A stretch of DNA of 64,000 bases, from assembly GCA_036924085.1 (NCBI GenBank), contig JAVGWX010000011.1, positions 38,292,970 to 38,356,969 on the forward strand. Reading direction: 5' to 3'. Positions 54,305 to 64,000 of the stretch are shown piece by piece. The position numbers and the translations under genes were made by a program. A model generated the notes under the pieces. It saw only the letters and a list, made by a program, of their open reading frames with translations, made no database searches and had not been told where the DNA came from. The DNA is from Ariolimax columbianus. Lineage: Eukaryota > Mollusca > Gastropoda > Stylommatophora > Arionidae. Numbering within the stretch: the stretch's first letter is position 1; every line of letters starts with the position of its first letter.

Positions 54305-54640
54305 CAACATGAACTACTACAGGGATGAAAGCCCCTGGTCAGATCCCATCATTGGCTTGAGCTGGATGTAGCCGGGAGGATTTCCTGCTAGGCTGGAACA
54401 GCTTATTACTCCACTGCATTAGTACAATTGCCGTGGAGGGTGGTTAACTGATGTGCGAGTCCATCTTAATTAGACTCAAACACTAGAGCAAAGTAGACCC
54501 GCAGCCTGTTAGGCACCATCTATGCTGCTCTTAACATATGACCTAACCATGGCCGGTGTTATACCATGTCACACATTTAGTAGCCTCTTATGACATGCTC
54601 TCATACACAAAGACCCTGGCTGACCACAATATTGTATATA
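54305..54640 (-). mobile_element. Retroposon family E copy
   Basis: TTGAGCTGGATGTAGCCGGG, GTGCGAGTCCATCTTAATTA, GGCACCATCTATGCTGCTCT and CATACACAAAGACCCTGGCT. Confidence 0.87.
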
Positions 54641-54989
54641 TAGTCCTTTTAGTCTTGTGTATTGATATCTTTGTTCATGGTATCTTTACACTTATATAAG
54701 TTGTTTCAAAATGTGATCTTTGCAAATAAAGAAAACAACTTTAGTTAATTTTTGTACAATTTATTCAAATTCTTATGTGGCCTGTCAAAAGAATGTCCGT
54801 CCAAACAAATTATCTTTGCATAAATATGATTTCATATTGTTGTAACAAGCTTTTTTTTTATTTGACTTGTGTAACTTTATGTCTGAATGTGTATATAATA
54901 AATTGACATTCCGTCCCTTCTGAGTTTGTGTTTTATTGTTTTTAATTTTCCCTCGGCAGATAATGAAACCCTTCATTGTCAATGCATGT

Positions 54990-55110
54990 CGCTCCTATCA
55001 GGATATAGGCCATTGACAACCTTCATCAGGCAAGTTTGGTCTTGAGCTGCCTTTTCTGCCTCTCTCAAGTTGAGGTCCAGGGGTCTAAGTTCATTTACAC
55101 AGTCTCTTCT
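54990..55110 (-). mobile_element. LINE ORF C-terminus
   Basis: The minus strand reads RRDCVNEL-type text, [26 protein letters not shown] and a stop; a relative of 9565-9775. Confidence 0.75.
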
Positions 55111-55389
55111 ACGCGTGTTTCTGGTTGCACCTCATTTCTTCATCCACTGGATTCCATGTCATGGTCTGTCTGGCCATGTTTGATTCGAATTTCCATAGCG
55201 TGTGTCTAATCCAACACCAATTTCCTACATTTGATCTGTTGCTTCACTGGTTGTTGTTGACTCCTTTGCCAGGTCTTCATCCCTCACCAGCCTATACCCA
55301 TTATACTCCATAGACATTTGCAACTGGAGTTTCATGTATATTGCCTTTGTCATTCTCCAAGTGTCTGCGCCATACAGAAGACCTGACTT

Positions 55390-55720
55390 CACATTGGAAT
55401 AACCACTTGAACCACATCAATCCTCAGCACTTGCCCTTGTGCAGACATTGCTCTTACCTAGATGACACAGTAAGACACCTACTCATTGAGTGCAAGGCGC
55501 TTGCCAACATGAGGACAATATTCTTACAAGCACTGTCGACAATTGCCAACACACTCTACGAAGTACTGAAACAACTGAAGAAAACCTAAATCTATATAAG
55601 AATAGCATTGAGCTGCCAAGAGCAGGCTTGCTCAGCAGCTATGGGATAATAATAACGACATTGGAATTAAAGAACCCTAACTTTAGTCTTCATTTCCTTA
55701 GACTTCCATATTTGATTCAG
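55390..55720 (+). mobile_element. RNase H-type LINE C-terminal zinc-knuckle fragment
   Basis: Frame 55341-55586 includes LPLCRHCSYLDDTVRHLLIE CK-type residues, a CxxC...H...C cluster common after RNase H in LINE proteins. Confidence 0.65.
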
Positions 55721-56255
55721 TAACAGCACTACTGTTCTTGCCTTTCCAATTCTAGTCTTGGTTTTCTTCAACTTAATATTTAGTCTCAGTTTGGCTAAAT
55801 GCTCCCTCGCCTTATTTATTTGTTTCCGTAAATGAGATCTTTTCTGAGGAGGACTGAATAGGATCACCTCTCCAGTCTGTAAGTTTTGTAAAAGACGGAA
55901 GTGGAGTCCTGCATACAGCTTCTAACTTCAGTATGGTCAAGAGTAACCATAGAAATCACTTCTACATGAGCATATCAATGTATGTGTGTTGGTATTCTGC
56001 ATGGAGACCGGCTGTAGTCTTATGCCCATTCTGGGGTAAAAATGGACAATATCTTTTCTTCTGCATTTGTCCTGGTAGGAGACTTCTCGTCAGTCCACTG
56101 ATGTCATGAATGTGGCCATTGTTATGTTGAATACATGCCTCTGTAGTATTGCTGTAACATGCTCAATTCATATTTGATCTTCCTCTTGCTCTGAAGCCCT
56201 GGAGTTGTAGGCTCATACGATTAGTTTTGGAGACATAATGGTTAAATAACCTAAC
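55721..56255. other. Nothing clearly recognised
   Basis: A short minus-strand stretch at 55740-55810 (REHLAKLRLNIKLKKTKT) may be decayed LINE; otherwise empty. Confidence 0.4.
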
Positions 56256-56608
56256 GGAATCAAGATGCTGAGCAGTACATGAGCTGCAGCGGTCAGCAAC
56301 CCATAGCTGACTGCTAATGCCAGGACCAGCGAACCAGAGCTGCCAAGACCCTTCTACATCTCCATGAGGTGATCCTGGATAACAGGCTGCAAAACGGCAG
56401 ACTGGCTAAAGAGAAAATATCAAAGAGGGAAGGCTAACCTGGTACTCAAAAATGCCAGCTGAAGTTGGATGTATCTGAACGAAAGGTGCAGATATCACCA
56501 TCAAGCTGTAAACTACAACACAACACATTCCGTTCTCCGGACAACATCCTGCTACTTGCAAAGCCCTTTTCAGGGCTCCATAGCGAGAGATTGAGAACAA
56601 GTGAAGAA
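56256..56608 (+). mobile_element. Retroposon family A, full-length-looking
   Basis: GGAATCAAGATGCTGAGCAG, GCAGCGGTCAGCAACCCATA, GCCAAGACCCTTCTACATCT, CAGCTGAAGTTGGATGTATC, CCTGCTACTTGCAAAGCCCT and GTGAAGAAGAAG. Confidence 0.9.
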
Positions 56609-56629
56609 GAAGACGATTTGATGAATAAG

Positions 56630-56870
56630 GTGAGTTGTGAACCCCATGTTTTTCATGTTACTTGGCGTATGATGCTGCACACAGTCCAAAGTCTTTGTGT
56701 AGTTTATGAAGCAAGTGTTATGGGTCTATATTCTTTCTATGATATTCCACATTTTAAAGATGTGATTATTCACGCTTTTGACATGTCTGAAACCTGCCTG
56801 TTCTTCATCTACTTCCTTGTTTCATTTCCTTTATTTCCTATTCGTAACGGTCTATATGAGACATATGATG
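56630..56870 (-). mobile_element. LINE reverse transcriptase fragment (motifs 2-3)
   Basis: The minus strand reads NEEQAGFRHVKSVNNHIFKM then CFINYTKTLDCVQHHT, matching QAGFRxGRSxxDHIF and FIDYxKAFDxVxH of LINE RTs. The first catalytic Asp is changed to Asn. Confidence 0.82.
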
Positions 56871-56914
56871 GCATCAAATCAATTGTTTGGTATTTAGTGC
56901 ATCGCTTTAAGTTG

Positions 56915-57110
56915 CTGGCGAAGTGGTCAAGTCATTTGCCTCATGTTGAGACAGTCGATCCCTGCGTTCATCACTGGAGCTACGGAGTTCGTGCTTTGTG
57001 CGATGCTCAAGGCAGGCTTTAAAACCGTTCTACGGAGAGAGACCAAGCCATATGGGGAGACTCGAGACAATGAAGTTGAGCCCTTGCCTTTAACCTTTAA
57101 GCTTGTTTAT
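56915..57110 (+). mobile_element. SINE-like family G, partial
   Basis: GGCGAAGTGGTCAAGTCATT, GAGCTACGGAGTTCGTGCTT, TGTGCGATGCTC and GAGAGACCAAGCCATATGGG. It matches 58915-59220. Confidence 0.8.
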
Positions 57111-57535
57111 GAATTGTCAAAATGTAAACTGCACAGAAAAACACAACTAACTTATCGGAATAAATCATGTAGGATGAAAATCTATATTATAAGAATTAAA
57201 ATATATATACCATATTTGTTTATCTGTCTTACTAAAAACTAGGCTAATTTCATTTTTATCGGCATGACAATTTTCACAGATCATTATGTCTGGAAATGCG
57301 AGGTGAACACTGCTATTTTCAGCTGCCTGCAACTTTCTGTTCCTGATTCATTTAATAATTTAAGCCCTCCAACGGTGAGCTATAGAAATGTTTAAGTTGC
57401 ACATCTAATTTCTTCTGGAAATTTCCAAGTGAGCACACTATGTTCTGCTCACTGCGTTGCTGTGCATTCCTGAGTCTGTGACGTGACAAAAGGGCAATGG
57501 TAGCTTTAAGGCTATCTCAAAGAAAAACTGGAGTA
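57111..57535. other. Nothing recognised
   Basis: AT-rich in the first half; no gene or repeat assigned. Confidence 0.4.
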
Positions 57536-58016
57536 AAAGTGTTCTCACAGTGTGCTTCCTAGTAAAAGTATCTAACAGTGGGCGTTCTAGTAAACGTGTT
57601 CTAACGGTGGGTGTTCTAGTAAACGTGTTCTAACAGTGGGCGTTTTAGTAAAAGTGCTCTAACGGTGGGCGTTCTAGTAAAAGTGCTCTAATGGTGGGCG
57701 TTCTAGTAAAAGTGCTCTAACAGTGGGCATCCTAGTAAACGTGTCTAATGGTGTGCTTCCTAGTAAAAGTGCTCTACCGGTGGGCTTCATAGTAAAAGTG
57801 CTCTAACGGTGGGCGTCCTAGTAAAAGTGCTCTAATGGTGTGCTTCCTAGTAAAAGTGCTCTAATGGTGTGCTTCCTAGTAAAAGTGCTCTAACAGTGTG
57901 CGTCCTAGTAAAAGTGCTCTAATGGTGTGCTTCCTAGTAAAAGTGCTCTAATGGTATGCTTCCTAGTAAAAATGCTCTAACGTTGTGCTTCCTAGTAAAA
58001 GTGCTCTATCAGTGTT
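57536..58016. repeat. 29-bp minisatellite AGTAAAAGTGCTCTAACGGT
   Basis: About 16 units of AGTAAAAGTGCTCTAACGGT GGGCGTTCT, with GTGTGCTTCCT-type variants concentrated on the right. Confidence 0.95.
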
Positions 58017-58197
58017 CTTCTTCATCCTGCATTCTGGGGTGTCTACTTTTGCACTGAATGTGGCATTTGATGGAGAACGTCTGAATCCCATGGGAAGCTG
58101 GTCAGTAAATCTAGTAAAGGATAAAAAGGCGCCAAATATAAAAGGTACCATAACAGACACTACTGTCTGGCATAAAGTGTTAGCAACTTCATTGCAC
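57985..58197 (+). other. 71-codon open frame of unknown meaning
   Basis: After the array comes TFALNVAFDGERLNPMGSWS followed by VNLVKDKKAPNIKG. Composition is protein-like and differs from the flanking low-complexity sequence, but I do not recognise the family. It has no splice or promoter support. Confidence 0.25.
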
Positions 58198-58489
58198 TAG
58201 GCTAGGCGTCTGCTTTTTATGAGGCCAGTTCTCTTCCTTGCTCCCTTTACTTTCCTAATAGTAAGAAAGGTATCCATTTATAGAGTAATATGGGACCTTA
58301 CAGGAGTTCGAACTCAGTACCATTCAAGTGAGGATCGAGCACTCTGCCAATCTGTCATGCACATGCTCGCACCTAATCACCATTTATTCACCTGGTTCCT
58401 TTGGAACATCCGGTAAGCAACGGTTGCTGTTTCAATTCTTAGCTGCTTTCATGATTTCCGCTAACGAGATCGCGACTACACTGACTTCC

Positions 58490-58740
58490 TCTTCACCTGT
58501 TCTTTGCAAGGTGTTTCTTATCATCCCTGCTCATCTTTTTTCCTTTGGGTTCCAATCAAGCGTATGTATGGTTATATTTTCCGGCTTCTTTCTTCTTTCG
58601 GAGGCTTTGCGATATCAATCTCCACTTTCTCTTCCCAATTTCCTGATGTATTGGTTGTTCTGTTCGTTCGGGCAGATCTGTGTAGGTCGCTCGCACTTAA
58701 ACTACAACACATATTATACGAGAGAAAGTCAGTAAGTAGG
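58490..58740 (-). mobile_element. LINE ORF tail
   Basis: The minus strand reads HQEIGKRKWRLISQSLRKKK, then YALDWNPKG-type text after a frameshift; a relative of 12640-12960. Confidence 0.7.
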
Positions 58741-58914
58741 TCACAAACTGTTTTGAGATAGCTGAAAAATGTAGTTTGTAGTTTCTAAAGGTGTTATTAG
58801 GTGGTAGCAACATCCAACTCTGTTATTGTGGCACATGAACGTGAGCAGCTCAGATACAATATGGTATACGTGCCCACAGAGTGTACAATCAAAGTACAGC
58901 GTTTATTTTTTATG

Positions 58915-59220
58915 GCAAAAGTGGTCTCCGGGGCGAGGTGGTAAGCCGTTTTAGGGAGTTTTGTGGTCAAGCCGTTCTCGTGTTGAGGCGGTCGGGGTTC
59001 GAATTCAAACTGCGACGGTTGGTTCATGATGTCAATTTTTCAGGAGATACCTGGGTTCATCGCTGGAGATCCCTGGGTTCATTGCTAGAGCTACGATGTT
59101 CGTGCTTTGTGCGATGCTCTCGGCAAGGTGGGGAGGCCGTTCTGCGGAGAGAGACCGAGCCATATGGGGAGACCTCCGTCGATGAAGTGGAGCCATCCTT
59201 TTTAAACTTTTTTTAACGTC
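58915..59220 (+). mobile_element. tRNA-derived SINE-like family G
   Basis: GGGGCGAGGTGGTAAGCCGT, with B-box-like GGGGTTCGAATTC at about 58996-59008, then GAGCTACGATGTTCGTGCTT, GAGAGACCGAGCCATATGGG and a T-rich end. Confidence 0.78.
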
Positions 59221-59490
59221 AAAAGCAATTTCTGCAAAAGAAAATACTTCTGATCTACAGTGAAAAATGTTTGTTGCATAAAGTGGGTTCGATACATTTT
59301 ATCAAGAATGCTAGAAAATTGTTGATTTGATTTGATTTTGCTTGATCTGATCTGTCTGTTCAGACTGCAACAGAAGCATAAATGTGTTGTGAGGACGAAT
59401 TGGGGGTGGGGGGGGGGGTGATTTGATCTGACAGGCGAGTAACTATAGACAGTCTAGCAACTGCAATAGGCTTATCCCCATGGTCTAGCT

Positions 59491-60380
59491 CAGGGCTTTC
59501 CAAACTTATTTCACCAGCGATCAGACGTACGTGGAGAGTTTCACTGCTTCTGTTTTTTCTGCTATCCATCTTTTGAGTTGTGGACTGCCCTTGGCTTTAT
59601 ATCCATTGTATCTGTATAGCAAACCTTTCTGGGGGATACTATCTGGTGTTTGTCGTGTCACATGGCCGAACCATTTGGTTTGCTATCTCTTTAGGGCGTC
59701 TAGTTTTGTGTTTTGTACCTACTTGTCTCCTAATATCTTCGTTTCTCTGACTCTATCCATTCTTGTTAATCTAAGCATTCTGCACAAGCATTTCATTGCT
59801 GTTATTACGATGTGTCTTTTATCATTGTTTGTTAATGTCCAATTCTGGCACTGATATCATAACGGTGATAGGAATATTGTGTTGTATACCGTTCTTTTTG
59901 TATCCATTGTCACGTGCTTACATAGTAATTTCTGAGGCATTTCTTTATTGCATCTGTTTTTTACGACATCTCACTTTGTTATAAATGCAGTTGGTGCTAA
60001 CACTAGATATAAAACATATATACCACAGATAACTTTAATAAAGGCTGACAAAATATAAGAATCAGTTGACCTTTAATGGGATAGATGTGATTATTTATTC
60101 TGACGCAATAACCAGAATTGTGGCGTAATATTCGTATTTGCTGGAACTCGATGCCTTAAGACTTGAGCGGTATTTTGTTTTAAGGGCTGTCAATGTGGAA
60201 AATGTCGATTCGCACAAATATGTGGAAGCAAATGGTATTAGAGCTGCCATCGCTAATTCCGACAGTATTGGAAATTCTGCTTTTAACAAAATGCAAAAAG
60301 TATTCATGTTTTTTTCTTGAAAATTCACGTTCGAGATTTGAATCACATTAAAGCTCTGCATATTCTTCCCGAGTTTTCAA
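59491..60380 (-). mobile_element. hAT transposon remnant (C-terminal dimerisation domain)
   Basis: The minus frame 60361-60095 encodes LKAEFPILSELAMAALIPFA then STYLCESTFSTLTALKTKYR, the hATC dimerisation domain. A hAT-like end CAGGGCTTTCCAAACTTATT starts at 59491, on the side where the 3' end is expected. A LINE fragment (59530-59930) lies between. The other end was not found. Confidence 0.8.
59530..59930 (-). mobile_element. LINE C-terminal fragment
   Basis: Minus-strand frames give RNEDIRRQVGT, then a decayed block and STTQKMDSRKN, like the NEDIRRxLG and GRPxxRW blocks. It appears to lie within the hAT remnant. Confidence 0.6.
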
Positions 60381-60554
60381 TCAATGAGAGGTATTTCACA
60401 TTTTTCATTTCCGTGATAAAAGAGTTTGTATTCTTCTTCTTCTTCTTCTTCTTCTTTGCGTTCGGTTTCGTGTGCTCGTTTTATGCCACCAGATGGGCTG
60501 CCTTCATGACGTGACACGTCAGTCGCAGGTTCTCAGTGGTTCCCCACAGTTTGT

Positions 60555-61090
60555 CTTTCCTCAGGCCAGGGCGGAAGCCTTGGTGCAGTGGACATGTTTG
60601 CAGGATATGTTCTGGAGTCCTCTCTGACATGTGCATTGTGCAGTCTGTGCTGCTTTCATTTTATGCATGTGTACATTTAGTTTGCAATGACCTGTTCTGA
60701 GGCGGAAAATTGTGGTATACTGTTTCCTATTCAGTCTATTGATTGGGTCTTGAGGGTATTTGCTGTTTGTTCTCTCTATCCACTGTAGTTTATATTTTTT
60801 TTGGATGTGTGCCTTGACTTCTAACAGTGACGCTGGGTGGGTGAATTGTTCTCTTTGTCTTCTCTCCCTGGTCAGTCTGTCCGCCCATTCATTCCAAGGT
60901 ATGCCGCAGTGAGCTAGAATCCACTGGAAGTTGATTTTATTGTGATTCGAGAGTTTATTTAGCTGGCATATCAGTTCCTTTTCTATACTATCTCGTGGTT
61001 CTCTTTGTGTGGCCTGCAAAATGTCCATGCAGTCACACAAAAACACCATTCTGTTATCCTTTAACCCCGTTTCATTAAATACTAACAAAC
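60555..61090 (-). mobile_element. RNase H-bearing LINE, C-terminal half, open frame of 175 codons
   Basis: The minus frame 61088-60561 reads NKINFQWILAHCGIPWNEWA then DRLTRERR (RNase H His and Asp region), TTIFRLRTGHCKLNVHMHKM and CTCQRGLQNISCKHVH. Front catalytic residues (TDGS, TDS) are missing or decayed. Confidence 0.87.
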
Positions 61091-61375
61091 TGATCAGACA
61101 TATTAGTTAGTGTCAGGCAAAACATACTGACTAAGACCTTCACCTTGGCTTCCTCGTAGACCTTCCTGAAAACGGGCTGTTTTCATGGCAGCCTGGCTAA
61201 CAACAGGAGGGATCGACGTGATCCCCGTAGCGGTGAGCGACACGCAGCTGAAGCCAAGCATAGCAGAACCGTCTGGAGAACCCCAGCCCACCTTCATCAG
61301 CACGCTCGGGAAAGCTGTTACAAGCCGCCAATTAACGCTATTTTTAGGGCGCACAAATGAGTGATCCTACTTATT
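61091..61375 (-). mobile_element. Interspersed repeat family D copy
   Basis: ACTGATCAGACATATTAGTT, TTCATGGCAGCCTGGCTAAC, GATCGACGTGATCCCCGTAG, CACCTTCATCAGCACGCTCG and TTTAGGGCGCACAAATGAG. Confidence 0.86.
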
Positions 61376-61385
61376 GTATGCAATA

Positions 61386-61630
61386 GGGGACGGCGAGGGA
61401 AAGTGGTTAAGGGCCACGGCTCACAAGCAGAAGGTGCTGGGTTTGCTCTCCCTCACAGCACCGGCCGTTACCCCGGAGAAGCAAACTCTTAGAAAATGCA
61501 GGAGGAAGCAGACCATTGCATAAAATGATTGCCGAAGTCGGATGCACTGGGCCGACAGGCGCAAAATGAAAACATAGTGCAACGCACATCGCCTTGAGGA
61601 ATATAGAAATAAGGCGAACGCCAAAGAAGG
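61386..61630 (+). mobile_element. tRNA-derived SINE, family B
   Basis: GGGGACGGCGAGGGAAAGTG, GCTCACAAGCAGAAGGTGCT, GGGTTTGCTCTCC (B box damaged), CGGATGCACTGGGCCGACAG and AATAAGGCGAACGCCAAAG. Confidence 0.9.
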
Positions 61631-62105
61631 GCATTAATCAACAACAATCTTCCTTCTTCCCTAGCCACGAGGCACATCTTTTGTTGGAGTGGGTTCCTCC
61701 ATTTTATGATTTATCTTTCACATCCCAGCGGCATTTATCAGCCGCTGTAAACGATACTGATCATAATCTTTATTGAGCTTGTGTCTCATCTTCTTGTTTA
61801 GTTCACAGATGGCCATCCTTATCGAGGCCCCCCCCCCCCCCCCCCCTTAAATCTTGAATATTTTATCTATTTTCGAGAAGTTTCTGTGTACTCACACTGA
61901 TGCTGTCTCCTGCTACTAGTTTGGGTATTTTGATGGCGGTGTTGCAGCTATTCAGAACGTGCATTAGTTTTATTTCAGATGGCTGGTAGGAGATCCCGCG
62001 CATTGCGAATTCTGGTTTTGATTAAAAAAACTTGGCAGCATCTAATGCTGTGATCAGCTGGGGCGGGAAGGGGGGGGGGGGTGCTGTTTGAGGGGAGGGG
62101 TGTTC
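61631..62105. other. Unassigned; C tract at 61829-61846 and G tract at 62069-62080
   Basis: Homopolymer tracts stand out. Nothing else recognised. Confidence 0.5.
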
Positions 62106-62107
62106 CC

Positions 62108-62722
62108 GTTAATGTTCGCTCTGTGGTCGTTGTCAAGTCAGTGCCTCTTCGTTGGTAACTCTGTGGTCGTTGTCAAGTCAGTGCCTCTTCGTTGGTAACT
62201 CTGTGGTCGTTGTCTATATCAAGTCAGTGCCTCTTCGTTGGTAACTCTGTGGTCATTGTCTATATCAAGTCAGTGCCTCTTCGTTGGTAACTCTGTGGTC
62301 GTTGTCTATATCAAGTCAGTGCCTCTTCGTTGGTAACTCTGTGGTCGTTGTCTATATCAAGTCAGTGCCTCTTCGTTGTTAACTCTGTGGTCGTTGTCTA
62401 TATCAAGTCAGTGCCTCTTCGTTGGTAACTATGTGGTCGTTGTCTATATCAAACGTTGTCTATATCAAGTCAGTGCCTCTTCGTTGGTAACTCTGTGGTC
62501 GTTGTCTATATCAAGTCAGTGCCTCTTCGTTGGTAACTCTGTGGTCGTTGTCTATATCAAGTCAGTGCCTCTTCGTTGGTAACTCTGGGGTCGTTGTCTA
62601 TATCAAGTCAGTGCCTCTTCGTTGGTAACTCTGTGGTCGTTGTTTATATCAAGTCAGTGCCTCTTCGTTGGTAACTCTGTGGTCGTTGTCTATATCAAGT
62701 CAGTGCCTCTTCGTTGGTAACA
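62108..62722. repeat. 46-bp minisatellite with a 40-bp short variant
   Basis: About 13 units of CTGTGGTCGTTGTCTATATC AAGTCAGTGCCTCTTCGTTGGTAACT-type sequence. The first two units lack TATATC (40 bp). Confidence 0.96.
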
Positions 62723-62732
62723 AACGTCAGAG

Positions 62733-63085
62733 GGATCAAGATGCTGATCAGCGCATGAGCTGCAGCGGTCAACGACCCATAACTGACTGCTAGCGTCAGG
62801 GCCAGCGAACCAGAGCTGCCAAGACCCTTCTACGCCTCCACGCGGTGATCCTGGATAACTGGCTGCAGCAGTGCAGACTGGCTTAGGAGAAAGGATTGAA
62901 GAGGGAATGCTTACCCGGTACTAAAAAAATGCTTACTTAAGTCGGATATGTTGGACCGAAAGGTGCAAATATCGCGGTCAAGCTGTAAACTATGACACAA
63001 CGCATTCCGTTCTCTGGACTACATTCTGCTACTTAAGCCCTTTCAGTGTTTGGTAGCGGGAGATTGAGAATGAACAACGCCAAGC
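62733..63085 (+). mobile_element. Retroposon family A, full-length-looking
   Basis: GGGATCAAGATGCTGATCAG, CAGCGGTCAACGACCCATAA, GCCAAGACCCTTCTACGCCT, TAAGTCGGATATGTTGGACC, GCTGTAAACTATGACACAAC and GGTAGCGGGAGATTGAGAAT. It closes the 46-bp array. Confidence 0.9.
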
Positions 63086-64000
63086 CAAACGACAGTTCGC
63101 TACTGTTCACGTTGTAGATTTCAATCTTGCTATCCCAGATTAGCGAATGTCATGTCCATCGCTTCCTAGCAGGTTTTTAAAAATACGTGTTTATGGCGTG
63201 TAGCTTGTGGATCGCAGCAAAGGTTATCAAGCGATCAGCTCTCTAATTTCGTTTTGTCTTCTGAGATGCTATCCAAGTAGGCTTCATTCTCCTGTTTTGA
63301 ACCGACAGCTTCTTTCTTTCCAGTTTTGATGTGGAATAAAAAACAAATCTCGAATTCGTGTGACGGGATGCGATCGCTGGTGTCTTGCCTACACATTTTT
63401 CTGGCATTGGGTTTTACACACCTTTCTTCTGACAAAGTACTGAAACTTATACCTGAGCGACACACACGGCAGACACTTACTGAAGTCAGTTTAGCAGTGT
63501 CGACCAACGCCAATTGAATGCAAGCCTTTAACTTTACTGATGTTCCGACCCTCCTACAAATACTGTTGCTTCAGCAACAAAAAAACACCACTTAAATAGT
63601 TAACTCTGCTAACTCTACAAGCACTTTTGGTCTGCCTCCCTGTCAAATCTGATCTGCAATCTCTGCAACACCACCTTTTATCTGCCGTCTGAGTCTCTGC
63701 CTCATTTCATGGCTGCTTCTGAGAGCGAGTGAAGTGGTTCCAAACTTTTACACTGCGTGTAAAATTCAGGTGACAGCTTTCTCTACCAAATCACTAATAC
63801 GCCAAAGCTAAATTTCTGGATTTCTCTTTCCTTTCAAAAACACCCCAACATCATTTCTTTGAAGAATTCTCCATTACAGTACTAACGGATTTGGCTTACC
63901 TATATTCCACCGTCCTTCTAAACTACTCATCATTTCAACTAGAAGTGATAGAATAATTTACAAGTTCGACATGTCATGTTCACACGTCCATCATTTAGAA
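63086..64000. other. Right edge, no gene recognised
   Basis: A 92-codon minus-strand frame (63513-63235, with CRVCRSG and SDRIPSHEFEICFLF) has mixed, protein-like composition but no motif I recognise. It may be decayed transposon sequence. Confidence 0.35.

Overview
This is a eukaryotic (metazoan) genomic window: long introns with GT/AG borders, tRNA-derived SINEs, many decayed non-LTR retrotransposons, DNA-transposon remnants and a very high density of minisatellites. No bacterial-style operon, CRISPR array or phage is visible. Protein and repeat character suggest an invertebrate, most likely a mollusc (perhaps a gastropod). That is inference, not proof.

One host gene is clear: a Tubby/TULP-family gene on the + strand. 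Seven exons carrying the whole C-terminal tubby domain lie at 10925-11128, 14082-14194, 17485-17587, 20101-20199, 23554-23641, 25886-25969 and 30661-30794 (stop TGA). A probable upstream lysine-rich exon lies at 1147-1257. All phases join without a break (936 nt, 311 residues plus stop). The 5' exons lie outside the window. Tubby proteins bind PI(4,5)P2 and carry membrane cargo into cilia with IFT-A.

Introns (1-30.7 kb) hold minisatellites with units of about 18, 26, 30, 32, 40, 54, 67 and 90 bp. They also hold LINE tails of RTE-like, CR1/L2-like and RNase H-bearing (I-like) type, and several retroposon families. I call these A (about 400 bp), A-short (about 160 bp), B (tRNA-derived, about 250 bp), D and E. 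Several copies have visible target-site duplications.

From 30.8 to 64 kb no host gene is recognisable. This part holds the same repeat families, a 27-bp array with an 81-bp higher-order period, a 28-bp array (37.8-38.7 kb), a 20-bp array (50.4-51.4 kb), a 29-bp array (57.5-58.0 kb) and a 46-bp array (62.1-62.7 kb). It also holds a hAT MITE, a hAT transposase remnant and a mariner-like remnant.

The most interesting structure is in the Tubby gene. A 32-bp minisatellite begins exactly at the exon 7 splice donor and repeats the GGTGAG donor 18 times. A nearly identical 0.39-kb inverted repeat encloses exons 6 and 7. Across the window, families A, A-short and B share a central sequence block, which suggests a SINE superfamily with a common core.
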